Shown: in pieces, positions 25,391-38,065 of the stretch
How the letters are laid out: the number at the start of each line of letters is the position of its first letter
Numbering within the stretch: the stretch's first letter is position 1
Assembly (NCBI RefSeq): GCF_010183535.1
Contig: NC_071331.1
Coordinates: 15,934,001 to 15,998,000 of the forward strand
Source of the DNA: Caenorhabditis remanei
Taxonomy: Eukaryota > Nematoda > Chromadorea > Rhabditida > Rhabditidae
Length of the DNA stretch: 64,000 nucleotides
Direction: 5' to 3'
The notes under the pieces: generated by a model
Databases searched by the model: none
Seen by the model: only the letters and a program-made list of their open reading frames with translations
Told to the model about the DNA's origin: nothing
Position numbers and translations under genes: made by a program

Positions 25391-28300
25391 CTAAACGCGT
25401 AGAAAATGATTAGTATGTGAGAAATCCAAAGATGACATGTAATCACCATTCGGGTTGTTCAGATCGTCCATCAAATCTTCAAAATTTGAATTATGATGTT
25501 GACCAAGAGATGGAGAACGGAGACTTGTGTTAGGCGGTAGCAGTAAGGGATGATTGTGATGATGGGTGTGATTGGGTCTCGCAGCGAAAGAAACAATCTC
25601 ACAAACCTGAAAAAATCAGTAGTTTTGATAGAAAAGACAAACGAAGACATACCTCTTGCGGTGTTTTCCCGTAATGTTTCATGAGTGCTTCCAGTTGATT
25701 TTCAAATGATTGATCCGTCGGACCTGGAGTCATCATTGTCGGTGTAGTTTCTGTTGAAGATGACGTGGATGAAGATGTTGACGTCATCATCATTGACAGA
25801 ATAGGATCATGATTCTGATTCTGATGATTATCGTATCTTCTTATTAAATTTGGAGCAGCGAAAAGACAATCGGATGGGGTAGAAGTCGATGCAGATGAAC
25901 ATGGAATGTCATGAGATTCAGATGGACGTGGAGATGGTCGAGGTGTCTGTTCACGACAGGCGACGACTGCAACTCGAAGCGGAGTGAATCTAGAAGTAAT
26001 GTTTGTTCGAATAGTCTTCTTAAATCTCAAAACTAACTTCACATGTGTCACATGATTCAATGGTCCTTTATCAGTTATATTCGATGCGACTCCTCTGACT
26101 CTTTTCACTTCATCCACTGGGAAAAATTTTTCAATTACACTTGAGACTGGCATATATTCCAGATTATAGGTGAGAAGGTAGTCAATCTGAAAATGAATAA
26201 CTTTTTTATTGAAGAAACTTCTCATTGAAACTCACTTTTGCTGTTTCTGCAATATCTGAAATATATTCCAGAATGCTTTTTGCTTGTAGCTTTTTCAACT
26301 CCAATGGTTCCAAATGAATTATCTCTCCGCAAAGATTACGATAACTGACACAAACACTTCCACCCAGAATATATGTTAATCGAATGACCATACAATTATG
26401 ACGTGGCATCAGAAGATTAACAACTGACTGTGTATCCAAGAAACCATGCATCAAATAATGCTCCCATAGAGTCTTAACAGCTGCTTTCGGATCTTGAAAT
26501 ATCTGGAGAACTTCGAGAATTCCTCTCCAAACACTAAATCTCATCTGGACTGTATCAGTATCAAATCTCAAATGAGAGCATAGAATATTCTTGAAACTGA
26601 TGCAATCTTCTCCTGGTTGACCATCGAAATCATTCGAATCATCTCCGCATTGTTCACAATGCATTTTATCTTCAAGAAGCGCATAATCTGATTCCTCCAT
26701 CGTTCTATTCACTTCTCCGTTTACCATGAAATAGCGTCGAGTCAAATTTTTAAATTGAGTCCATGTTAGTGCTGAAATTTGATAATGAAGTGGTATGAAT
26801 GGTGCTGGGAGGGAACGGGAAACTTCTTATAACATCTTTATCTATTCAAATAATTCTTACGTTTCTCACTCCAATTCAGCAATAATCCATTGATTGAACA
26901 TGTTCCATACATCCAGAAACAAGTTGCCGTATATGAAGAATTCATTCTTTGAACTTGACAATCTTGATTTCTTCTCGTACTGATTGTAAATGGAAGTGAT
27001 AGTGTTCGAACATAAATGTAATCACCAGTTGGAGACCATGTTTTTGCACGAATATAGAAATAAAATAGTGGTCGTTTTCCAGTTGCTCCAGCTTTACTAT
27101 CGAGAAGTACTGCATCCTGAATTCAGATTTTAATTGGAAAAGAGAGTAAAAGAAAACGAACTTTCTGTCTTGTTGTACATAATAAATGTGGATAAGTTGT
27201 CTGCCAAGCATTGGAATTTTCACTGAATGTTGGAGGAATCGTAACGTATTCTTGACTATTCACATCTGATTTCTTATGTGCAGTGTTTCCACCAGTCCCT
27301 TTTTGATTCGCAGTTGCATTATTCCTCTTCACTCCAGTCGTTGGTTTCATTGCAATTAAAGCAGCTGATGGGAACACTCTTGGCTCTTTTGGAGTACTTG
27401 TTCCTTTTCGACATTGAATTATTTCATCTTGAATTGAATACGCTGTCTCTTCACTCACTATTTGAATATCAAATGCTCGATATACAAGTGTCTGAAACAG
27501 TTAATACATATATCTATGAATAAAACCTAGTAGATCAAAATCTTACCCTACACAACGTATGACACGTGAACGTGAACAGATTATTAGTCACCATAATTGG
27601 TGAGTTATTTGGCTCATTACACATCAACGCATCATTCAAAACATATTCATAAGTGAGGAATACTTCGTTCAATAACTGCCATAACGTATCTGGTGTTGCA
27701 TATGTATTTTGTGAGCATGTCTGACATTCATATCGAAATCCTTGAATTCTTACAGCTAGAAGACCCAAAGTGTATGCTAATCCAGAATAATATCTTCTGA
27801 TATCATAGCATTCTTTCTCTGAGAATTTCTCTTGATTTGACAGTTTTTCCACTTGAACTCTTCGAAGATTCGACTGATATCCTGGTGTATTTTCAGCACA
27901 ACTTCTGCGAAATGCTGCTAGACATGGTTGAAGCTGAAACATAAATTTTGTTTATAAGATCTAGATAGATGAAATCACAATACCTGTCTAGTGAAATAAG
28001 CTCTCATCTTGATTTCAATATTACAATTTGGATTATCCAATTGAGAATATAATCCGTGTAAATAATGAAGAGAACTGTTGTATAACTCATGAAATTGATT
28101 CCACCACTGCTTTGCTTCTGCACAAACTTTTGGAATTCTCATTGGACGAGCAATATTGACAAGACGAACAAGAAGATGGTTGAAACTTTGAGTGATGCCT
28201 TGTTCCACAATTTCAGCTGGAAGACGAGTGAGAGAAGTCAATAGACCCCATGCGAGTATCACCCATTCGTCTTCGAATTCATCATCTGTGATGTCAGCTG

Positions 28301-28859
28301 TTGGAAGAGCTGAAATACAATTGAAATATTAAATTTCCTTTTTGCATATCCTTCAATTTCCCCTTTTTCTCATTGACCATCTGTATACATAGTTTGGGAA
28401 ATTATAATCTTTATTTTTATCAAATTGGCGTGTTAGAAGGATGTGATCGTAAATCAAAAGCGCATCGTTGTCAGTGTTGTCTTTTATTTTCTTCATTATC
28501 TCCCCCTACATTTTCGTATCTCCCCCTACATTTTCGTATCTTCTATTCGGAATTTGTCTTCTGAAGGGATGCAAAACCCACGTGGGTGAATGCGTCCACT
28601 AGATCAAAACTCAACATTTTCTCTAACCTTCTAGTCGTTTCTCCATAATCTGTTCCACGTGGTTCCTCAGGATCGCAATGTTATTCTCAACATTTGCCAC
28701 TTCAACAGCATTTTGTGGGTCTTTTGAGAGTTGTAACAGCTGAAAGTTTGAAAGATTAGTAAGGATAAGAAGAAGAGAAACTCATACCAACTCATAAATA
28801 ATCTTCTGATAATGTTCCACTGTGGAGAATGGAGAAATCGTTTTGATTGGTGATGTCAT
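25391..28859 (-). CDS. sta-1: STAT transcription factor
   Basis: Read on the minus strand from ATG 28859 (or a little upstream) to TAG 25391, in about ten exons and about 900 residues by my splicing. The coiled-coil region lies in the first exons ([40 protein letters not shown]). A DNA-binding-like beta region follows. The linker-SH2 junction reads [12 protein letters not shown]...[14 protein letters not shown], then [20 protein letters not shown] with the SH2 arginine in VIRLTY and SVCVSYRN as the next strand. The mammalian STAT N-terminal oligomerisation domain is absent, as is typical of worm STATs. A Ser/Thr/Pro-rich tail follows the SH2. Tyr residues near the end (for example [12 protein letters not shown]) are candidates for the phosphotyrosine. 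sta-1 is chosen over sta-2 on chromosome context. The N-terminus is uncertain: an acceptor TTGCAG lies 11 bases before the ATG, so an upstream exon may exist. Confidence 0.82.
28497..28540. repeat. Two-copy 20-bp tandem duplication
   Basis: TATCTCCCCCTACATTTTCG occurs at 28497-28516 and exactly again at 28517-28536, followed by TATC. It lies in a sta-1 intron. A recent slippage product is the simplest reading. Confidence 0.85.
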
Positions 28860-31800
28860 TCTATCATAGCCTGCAAGACGATTATGGATTTTTTGAGATG
28901 GGAAACAGTTCAATGTGAACAGAAATTAGTGTACATCGGTTCGACGATATAAATAATCTTTCGTTTGATGATGTAATGAATTGAAAAATAATACAAAACA
29001 ACATTACCAACAGCCAATAGTCTTCAGTTTTGATAAACGAACAAGAGTTAAAATTTGAACAATAAAAAGAGAAAGTGAGTTAGAAATTGACACAGAAACA
29101 GTTGAAACTAACTTTTGAGAATCAATAGCTTCATTACAGGAGAGTATTTCTCATTAAAGAAAAGAAACAAAGAGATGAATTTTTGAAAAATGAATTGAGC
29201 ATGAATGAGAGAAATATTTGAAGTTACATGAGAATCTGGAGAAAAATATTCTGATCAAAGACTGTCGGAAATGATTAAATTGACATTTATCACTATATTG
29301 GTCAATTGGTAATCAGAAATTTTATCAACTGTCAAACTATTTCCAGGTTTTAATACCGTCTAAATGAAGTTTTTACTCAAAAACAATTTAGGAACTATAA
29401 TTTGATACGAAAAGAAAAATTAGGTAACTTGAATAAGAAGTTCAGGTATTGAAAAGTTCGGATGAAATAGAAAGATTCGATGCTGTTATAGAATCGGGTG
29501 CCATGCATGAAAATCGAGTACTTGAAAAATCGGGTGCCCAAAAATTACATCGAATTGCATTTTTTGTTCCTAAGTTGCTACTCTATCGGTGATTGCGTCT
29601 TTAAACAATTCAAAACTAGTTGATACAGTGTAAAAACTTAGTTAAATTTTTCCGGCCCCCGATTCTAGAACAGAGCTGAAGATTCTTCAAAAAACAAATA
29701 AGAAAACAGGGGAAGAGAACGGGTTACTGTAGATATAAAGGAGATGTTTACATATGTTTTATCCAGAAAAATATGCAGTAAAGCTAATGAAAACATAACA
29801 AATATGGGCATAGACAGTGAGAGAAATCAAAGAAAATGATCCATTTTCACTCTATCTTCGCTCCTTTTGGTTAGACGCCCAACTGGAATTCATGCATTGA
29901 AGAGAGACAAAATAGATAGAATTAAGAAATGAGAGAGTTGAGAGATGATAACAATGATAAAAGAGTACCCTAAATATACTGTAGAAAAGAGAGAGAAGAC
30001 AGAGTGAAAAATGATATAATGATAGGGATGACAACCAATTTAAGGAAAGAGAGAGACACAATTTGTATTGCTTGTCTTCTGAATGTTAAGTGTATCGGTT
30101 ACTGTTTCCACGTCTTCGAAATCACCACGTGACTGAATAGTGTGAAGAGACGCAGTAATTAAAGGTCATGGAGAGGGTGGTCTATGGGGAATGTTATAGT
30201 TATCAGCTGGTTGTCACCACGAGGATTCATGCACTTGAGAAAATTAAAAAAAAGTGGCGTGGCACATTACAAACTAGACATTATGGCGTGAATACTATTG
30301 TCAATATTCACTTTGCTGATAGAATCTAATGGAGTGATTCAAGTTTATTGAGGGAATTGACTTCGTAATTTTAGTGGTCTGACAAATTCTGATTCTAGAT
30401 AATAGTATTGAGCTGAAGCTATGAACTTGATACTTTTATCAATTGGAATTTTCACAAAAATTAGAAAAGCGCTTGTATTTTGAATTCTCATTTTTTTCTG
30501 AAAAGAGTAAAAAGTATAATTGTTTATAAAAAATTCAGTATGTTTGTAAAAATGCAAAAAGTAGTCAATATAGAAACCTGACTCTCCAAATAGACACTAG
30601 TAGTAAGAATCTTGATGATGATGATTGCATGCGTACCCCTGTACTCATTATTTACCATTCATCTTATCTATATTTGTGACGTGGATTGATTTACCGTCTC
30701 TACCATCTCAAACATTGTTATTTATTATGGTGTCAGAAATCATTTTCCTATATTTTTGCTGATTACGGAGAAAAGTTTCAAGGTATCAATGGTTTATCAG
30801 TAGTTTGGTTCAAAAAGAAACTATTTTAGGGTCTTCTTCTTTTTCTGTTTCCTGAATGAGAAACTGTATAAAAAAGAAAGAAAAAAACGATGACCGTAGA
30901 TTTTATTTCTATTTTATTTCCTCTGACTACCCGCAGAAGTATCTGACAACACAGTGAAAACTGATCAGGGTCACTCTAGAATTTTCATCAGATTTCCACA
31001 AAGTGGACAGTTTGAAATGGATTTTGCGGGGGTTCAGAAATAAGAATGATGTAAAAAAAGAGTGAAATGGAATTGGTAAAACAAGAAAACCGGGAAAAGA
31101 GGTGAATAAATGTAAATGGGGTGAGTGACAAGTGAAGATAGTGAGAAATGGAATTCTGATAAGAACAGGGGAAATTGGGTTTCGTTGAAATTCATATTTC
31201 ATAACAAGTTTCGAATCTTATTTTCAGATTTTTTGAAAAATTATAATGCTCAAAGAGCAAGAAAAACGAAACACGATCATTTTTTCAGAATTTATAGATT
31301 TTTTCGAGCTCTGATAAACAGGAAAGCAGGGAACATTATACCTAAAAAAAAAGAAGGGTTTTCCAATTTTCCGCTGATCTTGGATAGTTTGTCACATACT
31401 CGAAGATTGTGCCATGATCTTAATTTGTGTAGAGAAGTTTAGAGCTACTATTTCGTGGCTGGAAACATATTCGAAAGGTCTCTTTGTCGAAATTTTTTTG
31501 TTTTTTTCAAACCGATCGACTTCATTTTTTTAGGCTTTACTTAAATGTTTTCTACTTCAACAGGAAGATTTAAGTTTGTTCTAAAAGCTTTACAAGATAT
31601 TATATAGATTGTTGTGCTTCTCTGATATACGTAAAACGTTCCCCACCTAACTGAAAACTAAAACTTTGTTTTTTATCGAGAATAATAGAAGTTGAAGATA
31701 ATTGTGTGAAAGTTTCAATCTGTTCAATCTGAACATCAGTTTCGCTTAATCTTCGAAACTTCATGTGCTGTCGGCTGCTTTCCAAACATGGTCCCCAATT

Positions 31801-31986
31801 GATCTTTCTCTCAACCAAAACACTTAGAGTCCCTCAAAAATGATGTCGAGTAATATGATTTTTTGAGCAAGGCGGAAATTGAGCCTCATTCGAGTGTTGT
31901 CTCGATTAATTCCCGCTGCCAATGAGCGAAAATCTTGATTGCTCCGCGAGCCGTACCGCAATGCAAACATCCTGGCGCGGTAAACC
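28860..31986. other. Intergenic region upstream of sta-1
   Basis: 3.1 kb between two divergent genes. The reading frames present are low-complexity and lack matching splice sites. A purine-rich tract (GAGAGA runs) spans about 29920-30060. I see no gene; the sta-1 promoter and possibly a 5' exon belong here. Confidence 0.5.
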
Positions 31987-31994
31987 TATAAAAG
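31987..31994 (+). promoter_or_regulatory. TATA box of the Cys/Gly-rich secreted protein gene
   Basis: TATAAAAG sits 40 bases before ATG 32034, preceded by a GC-richer block (CTCCGCGAGCCGTACCGC). Spacing predicts a transcription start near 32017 with a very short leader, a layout typical of highly expressed worm genes that are not trans-spliced. Confidence 0.65.
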
Positions 31995-32033
31995 TCGTGT
32001 GGAGTGATGATTAGAGCATAATACCAATTCATC

Positions 32034-32767
32034 ATGCAATATCCAAAACAATCTTTCTCTCTTCTTCTTCTTGCTCTCTTAAACATTGCCTCAGCTTCTA
32101 TTTTCACAAGTTCTGATGATGTAACATCGGAAGTTACTAGTAGTACAACTACAACTGCAGTAGCCATTCGAGCAAAAAGACAATGCGGTGGAATGGGTGG
32201 ATGTTGTGGAGGAATGAGTGGTTGTGGATGTGGATCCATGGGAATGTGTGGACAGGTTTGTTGTGTTTTTGAATTGGAAAATCATCAATTGATACCTTCA
32301 ATATCCCACTACTTTTGAATACAAATTCGGATTCTTTCATTCAAACTTTTAATATTCCATATTTATCTTACCTACTCCAAAAGAATATTAGAATCTGAAA
32401 TCTTAAAGTACCGTTTCATACATTGAGAGTCAACTTCATTTCAACAATATTCAAGCCTTTCCAGACCTGCTGTCCCTCTGCCCCACCACCATGTTCATGT
32501 GGAACTCCAGGATGTATGCAATGTGTTCAACAGACTGTTCTTGTTCCAGTCACAACTACAACTTGCTGCAAATGTTGTCAGCCCGTTTGTACCAACGCTT
32601 GTACTAATGTAAGTAAAGAATATACTGAGTTCAAAGCTCAAAAGTAAAATTTGAAGGGAGGAGGATGCTCATGTGGATGTACACGTGGAGGATGCTCGAG
32701 AAAGAGACGTTCTCTCTTGGCTATTGCAAGCGAAGAAATGAGCAAGAGAGGAGATGTTATGGTCTGA
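32034..32767 (+). CDS. Small secreted Cys/Gly-rich protein with dibasic sites
   Basis: Three exons in phase 0 (32034-32255, 32465-32608, 32657-32767) give 158 residues. Residues 1-21 form a signal peptide (SFSLLLLALLNIASA). An acidic Ser/Thr propeptide ends at AIRAKRQ, a furin-like dibasic site. Next come CGGMGGCCGGMSGCGCGS and two further cysteine clusters (TTCCKCCQPVCTNACTN; GGGCSCGCTRGGCSRKRR), about 25 cysteines in all. A second basic site, RKRR, precedes the last 19 residues. The arrangement suggests a processed, disulphide-rich extracellular peptide or cuticle/epidermal component. I recognise no named family; metallothionein is unlikely because of the signal peptide and the Gly content. 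Confidence 0.8.
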
Positions 32768-32991
32768 AAATCTTATCTCGAAGGTTTTCTTTGTAGTTTT
32801 ATGAGAAAAACTTGGCACATCTAGATCCCTGTATTGTCTCGAATTCCTTCAGGATATCTGAGGTTACATGAAATGACATTTTCCAATGTAGATTTAATAT
32901 CCGAAGATAATTAAAGCCAATTTTGAGATTAAGCTGTATCAAGTTTCTCTTTTTAGATGTATTTATTATTGAAATAATTTATTTAATCATC

Positions 32992-32997
32992 AATAAA
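32992..32997 (+). terminator. Poly(A) signal of the Cys/Gly-rich gene
   Basis: AATAAA lies 225 bases after the stop codon at 32765-32767, in an AT-rich 3' region. Confidence 0.4.
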
Positions 32998-33594
32998 ATA
33001 TTAATACTTCATTTTAAGAATTAAAAAAAACATGATAAAATGAAAGGCAAGAATCAAAGACAAATACCTGAACTTATAGAGAAAATAGGGATATTAAGTA
33101 TCACTGTGTAGGTTTTTTTGTATGTTTTCTTTAATGCGTGTGCGCGTTTTCTCAATATATAACAGTATTGAGGAAGAAAAGAAGAAGTGGAACACCACAA
33201 TCAGAAAGTGAAATAGAAGAGAGTGTAGTTTAAAAGAAAGAAGGAACACAACAAAAACGGTCTAATTCGTTTTCATTTTGTTTCTCAATTTGGACACAAA
33301 GAAAAACGAAAATTGATCTTAATGGATTACCGTAACCGATATCCACAAAAGCAATTTTCAAAAAAGAGAAGACTAACAAACAAAGTGATGGGGTGTTCAA
33401 GCACGTTTTTCCACCTTGCTTGGACCCACTGATCTTCGAGAAACAGGAAAATCTCGAGGAGAGGATCGAAGGAGGGAGGAAGAGGAATGACAAAGTGATA
33501 TAGGTGAGTTGATAAGGAAAGTGACCGAAGAAGTGAATCTTTTATTTCGCACCAAAAGAAAGCAGCTAATTGATAATCAGATCAGTTAGAACTA

Positions 33595-34733
33595 ATGCTT
33601 CGCACCTATCTCCTATGTCCGTTCGTTTTTTTACTTTTTGGTCTGATTATCCCGTTGGTTAGGGCTAAAGGTAGGTCAGATTGTAGAGATGAATATCCGG
33701 ATTTTACTCTTTAGTTTGAAAAATGCTTTGAATTTTTGAGCTTGTTCATCAAATGAATCTCGTTTCAAAGGTGTTGTATTATTCTTTCCACTGTGAAATC
33801 ACCTAAATGTTTCATTTTCATTCAAGCTGATGTTAAGAAAACCGAAAAAAAAACACTTCTTCCAAACTTCAATCTCAGCATTTCAGCTCCATATCTTCGA
33901 GATCGTCCGAGAGGTCTCGGACTTCTTCAACTACCAACTGGAATGTCAGATGAAAGATCCGGTCCAATCCTTCCTGGACTTTACATTGCAGGAAACAAAG
34001 TTAATGAGAAACCACAGACTGTTCCAGATGTCCATCTTCCCGGTCAACCAGCTGTTTTCTCTGGAAGGTACTGTGAAACATTCCAGCAAAATCAGAATCA
34101 ATATTTTCTTTTTTCAGATCTGCTTTCAACCCTTTCACTCATATGGTTTCTGCTGTATACGCTGAAGATTTGTCTGATGGTTGGGGAGCTGGAATGGCTG
34201 TTAATGTTGGTTTCTCAGAATAATTATAGATTTAATTATTTGTATTCTTCTAAAGGGTGTCAACAACCACGGCTTGAACGTTCGTAAAAACTTCGATTCC
34301 TATGCTGATGTTCCATTGAATTTGAACGATGGAATGTATCAACCATTCATTTCTGCATTCACTGTTGGAGGAGAGTATGATCCATCAAAGATTCGAGAAG
34401 TTTCTGGATCATTGGATCTCCCTATTCCGGGAATTAATGAATTGTTCGATATGAATGGAAGAATTATGACCAAGCATGCACTTATCGTCAACGGAGCTCT
34501 TGAATTCCCATTGACTTTGTCAGATCCAAACGAGAGAGCTCCTTATACTTTCAAGGTAACCCAGCTGTTTCTCAAACACTGTTTCATTTCTTTTTCAGTA
34601 TGCTGTGTGGGCTCCGGATCGTCATATGGCATACGGTCATGTTATGCCAAATGTGAATTTGTTTGTTGTTGGAAAAGACAAGATTATGGAACGATTGATG
34701 CAGAACAGATTGAATCCTACAATGATTGGATAA
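33595..34733 (+). CDS. Secreted protein of unknown function (279 aa)
   Basis: Five exons (33595-33670, 33827-34067, 34118-34205, 34256-34555, 34599-34733) join without phase conflict. Residues 1-23 are a signal peptide (LLCPFVFLLFGLIIPLVRA). The mature part has no transmembrane helix and few cysteines. It has beta-like segments such as GLGLLQLPTGMSDE, GPILPGLYIAGNKVN and GMYQPFISAFTVGGEYDPSK, and ends YGHVMPNVNLFVVGKDKIME. I do not recognise a domain. The rbd-1 start follows on the same strand 410 bp downstream, with AATAAA at 34927-34932 and a U-rich tract at about 35035-35070 between them, so a two-gene operon is possible. Confidence 0.78.
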
Positions 34734-34926
34734 TTTTGTATTTTATGTAATGTTTCTCTGATTTTGCGAAAAAGAAACTCATATGGGGAAGAATATCTGA
34801 CACACGAAATTTTGCTTCAGAGTTTCGTTTCTGCAAAATCGGTGAACCCTGCTGTAATTTGTTTTTAAAAATAGCTCGTAATAACTTTAATAACTATTAA
34901 TGGTGATTAGCTTTATTTATCGTTGG

Positions 34927-34932
34927 AATAAA
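34927..34932 (+). terminator. Poly(A) signal of the 279-aa secreted protein gene
   Basis: AATAAA lies 194 bases after the stop, and about 205 bases before the trans-splice acceptor of rbd-1. Confidence 0.5.
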
Positions 34933-35128
34933 ACAAATGTCTATCGTGATTCCTAAAAGTTTTCGGTGCAACAACTGACAACGACACTCCGAAATTACGC
35001 ACCGCCGTGTTGTTTAACGTAAATCTACACTTCATTTTTCTTTCTTTTTCTTTTTTCCTATTTTTCACTCTTTAAAAAATTATTGTTGTCTTCTATATTT
35101 TTCCTAAAATACATTATGAAAAACAACG

Positions 35129-35138
35129 TTGGTTCCAG
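35129..35138 (+). promoter_or_regulatory. Trans-splice acceptor that sets the rbd-1 start
   Basis: GTTGGTTCCAG is followed four bases later by ATG 35143. An upstream in-frame ATG at 35116 would add nine residues, but the RBM19 family begins M-x-R-LIVKNLP, matching 35143. Confidence 0.6.
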
Positions 35139-35142
35139 ACAT

Positions 35143-38065
35143 ATGACAACACGATTAATTGTCAAAAACTTGCCCAGCACCTGCACGGAACAGCAGCTAC
35201 GAAAGTTTTTCGAAAAATATGGCAAGATATCTGATGCTTCATTGAAATACACAAAAGAAGGTAAATTTCGTGGATTTGCATTTGTTGGTTTCTTAGATGA
35301 AGGATCTGCTTCCAATGCGATCGCAAAATCCAATCAAACGTTCTTCAACTCGAAAAGATTGACGGTAAAAAAGTTATTTCATTAAATCTCACGCTTTAAA
35401 ATATTTCAGGTTGAAGAATGTCGTCCATTTGGAGACGCAAACAAGCCTAGGGCCTGGAGTAAGTATGCTAAAGATTCTAGTGCCTACAAGCGTGCTCATG
35501 GAGAAGATGGAAACGATAAGCCTGGAAGATCAGACGATTCTGAAGAACCATCTGCGAAAAAACAGAAGAATGATCCAAAGCTTGATCAATTTCTTGAAGC
35601 TAAGGGAGTTGCTGTTGAGAAAGAAGTGAAGCTGAGTAAGGATAAATCGGCAGAAGCGAAAAAACTGATGGCAGAACTTATGGATGGAATTCAAGGTAAA
35701 TTTGTTATCAATATTTCTTGTGCTTATTTTTTTATTTCAGGAGACACATCGCTTTCATTAATCTTTTCTGGATTACCTAGTTCCGCTAAGGGTAAAAACA
35801 TCAAAGAATGGTTGAATCCAATCCGTGTGAAAGCAATGAAAATTGCTCGAAACGAAGATGTTGCAGCAGCTTTTGTGACTTTCAACAGACCTCCAGATGT
35901 TAGAAGAGCACTCCAAAAAGATGGACAGTTTTTGGGTGGATTCAAGATTGGAATTGAAAAGGTGAGTGCAGATTGATTTAACAGTAGTTTGAAGATTCCC
36001 GACTTCTTATTTAAAATTTTACAGATCGAAACTCCAGAACCAGAAAAGGAAACAGTTGAAGAACATGGTGCAGAATTTGAAAGCAGAGAAAAGGAAGAGG
36101 AATCTATTCGTGAGAAAATTCTCGAGACTGGACGACTATTCCTTCGTAATTTACCATATGCGACAAAAGAAGATGATCTCCAGTTTTTATTCAAAAAATA
36201 CGGAGAAGTTTCTGAAGTTCAAGTGGTTATTGATAAGAAAACTGGAAGTTGTAAAGGATTTGCTATTGTTGAATTTGTATTCCCTGAAGCCGCGGTTGCT
36301 GCATATTCAGCTCTCGATGGATACGTTTTTAAAGGAAGAATGATGCATATTATTGCTGGAGATGAAAAAAGGGACAAACCAACTGAGGAAGATGCGGAGA
36401 CAGTTCCAGACGATCCAGATAACCCGATGAAGGCTACTGATAAGAAAGAAAAGAAGAAGAAAACATTTAAGGAGGAGAAGCAAGATCAAAAGAGGGCAGA
36501 TGCTGGAAAAACTGCACACTCTTGGAATGCTCTTTTCTTGGGCGCAAATGCCATCGCTGATACATTAGCCCAACGTTTGAACGTCAAAAAATCTGACTTG
36601 CTGACTAGTGATCAAGGTGAATCTGCCGGAGTTCGCCTCGCTCTGGCCGAGACTCGTCTCGTCCGCGAAACTCGTGATTTCTTCCTTGAAAATGGAGTCA
36701 AGTTGGACGCGTTTTCTAAGCCAGCCGAGAAACGAAGTGACACTGTGATGATAGCTAAGAACTTGCCGTCTGGTGTGGAGACAGAAGAACTGAAAAGAAT
36801 GTTTGAAAAATTCGGAGATTGTCAAAAAGTACTAATGCCAGCTGAAGGTGGAGTTAGTGCACTTGTGATTATGGGAAATCCTGTTGATGCGAAGAAAGCT
36901 TTCCGAGCATTAGCGTATTCTCGATTCAGAAGTCAACCTCTGTATCTGGAATGGGCTCCATTTGACGTCATGGGAGCTACCGTACCATCAACAGAGACAA
37001 GTGAGAAGACAGATGACTCTACGAAACCAAAGAAGTCGAAGAGGGAAATGACTTATGAGGAGAAGAAAAAAGAAAGAAAAAATAGACAACAAGGAATTAC
37101 AGAGGAAGAAGAAGAAGTAGAGAAAAAGTCTAATGAGGAAGAAGTTGAAGTGCCCGAGGACAAGAAACCAGAGCCTTCCGAGACTAAACCAAAGAAAGCA
37201 AAGCAACCAGAGAAAGAAATTGAGTCTGGAAGTACAATTTTCGTCAAAAATCTTGCTTTCGACACAACTGATTATGGTTTGGAAACTTTGTTCAGGTGAG
37301 TTGTAAAATTATTTTCGTCCGGCATACCCTTATGACCTTTTTCAGAAAGCGGTATGGTGATTTACTAAAATCTGCTCAAATTTCGAAAAAACTGAATCCA
37401 GCCGAACCAACAAAACCTTTGTCAATGGGATTTGGATTCGTGCAATTCTACACTGCTTTCGATGCTAAAACAGCGCTGAAAGAAATGCAAGGAGAACTTC
37501 TAGATGGTCATTCGCTTGAACTGAAAATTTCCCATAGAGAGGTAGGATCTTTCACTATCAGGAGATGCGTTAAATTGATAACTTATCAGACTACGTAGAT
37601 TTTCTAATTTTAATTATCAATTTCCAGGTTGTTGACAAGGGAGCGCTCAAGCGAAAGGATGTTCAGAAGAAAGACCAAGGAGAATGTACGAAACTACTTG
37701 TTCGAAACCTCCCATTCGAAGCTTCCATCAAAGAAGTTGAGACTTTGTTCGAAACATTTGGAGCTGTTAAAACTATCAGAATTCCTCGAAAACCCGGACA
37801 AAAGCAACAACATCGTGGTTTTGGATTCGTTGATTTCATCTCAGCTGATGAAGCTCGTCGTGCATTCGATGCTCTTGTACACTCAACTCATTTATACGGA
37901 AGACGTTTAGTTCTAGAATGGGCAAAGGAAGATGAAACCGTCGAAGAACTTCGTGAAAAAACTGCTGAGAAGTTTGCTGGAAACAAGAAAGGCTCGAAGA
38001 AGTCGAAGACACAAATTGAAGAATTCCAACAACAATTGCAGATTGCTGACGATGAAAAAGATTAA
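35143..38065 (+). CDS. rbd-1: RBM19/Mrd1 homologue with six RRMs
   Basis: Six exons encode about 870 residues ending at TAA 38063-38065. RRM1 opens at residue 1 with RLIVKNLP and GKFRGFAFVGF. RRM2 is degenerate (SLSLIFSGLPSSAKGKNIKE). RRM3 has RLFLRNLPYATKEDDLQFLF and CKGFAIVEF. RRM4 has VMIAKNLPSGVETEELKRMF. RRM5 has TIFVKNLAF and MGFGFVQF. RRM6 has KLLVRNLPFEASIKEVETLF and HRGFGFVDF. Lys/Glu-rich linkers separate RRM3-4 and RRM4-5. Number, order and spacing match human RBM19 and yeast Mrd1, nucleolar factors that remodel pre-rRNA/U3 snoRNA contacts for 18S rRNA maturation. The large exon 35989-37295 alone encodes RRM3-4 and most of RRM5. The gene converges with the MAM gene, with 270 bp between stops. 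Confidence 0.93.

Noticed and set aside
25775..25785. TGACGTCA-like site
   Set aside because: Lies within sta-1 coding sequence encoding Asp-Val residues; not taken as regulatory.
35116..35142. Earlier in-frame ATG for rbd-1
   Set aside because: Lies before a trans-splice acceptor and adds residues absent from the family's usual N-terminus.
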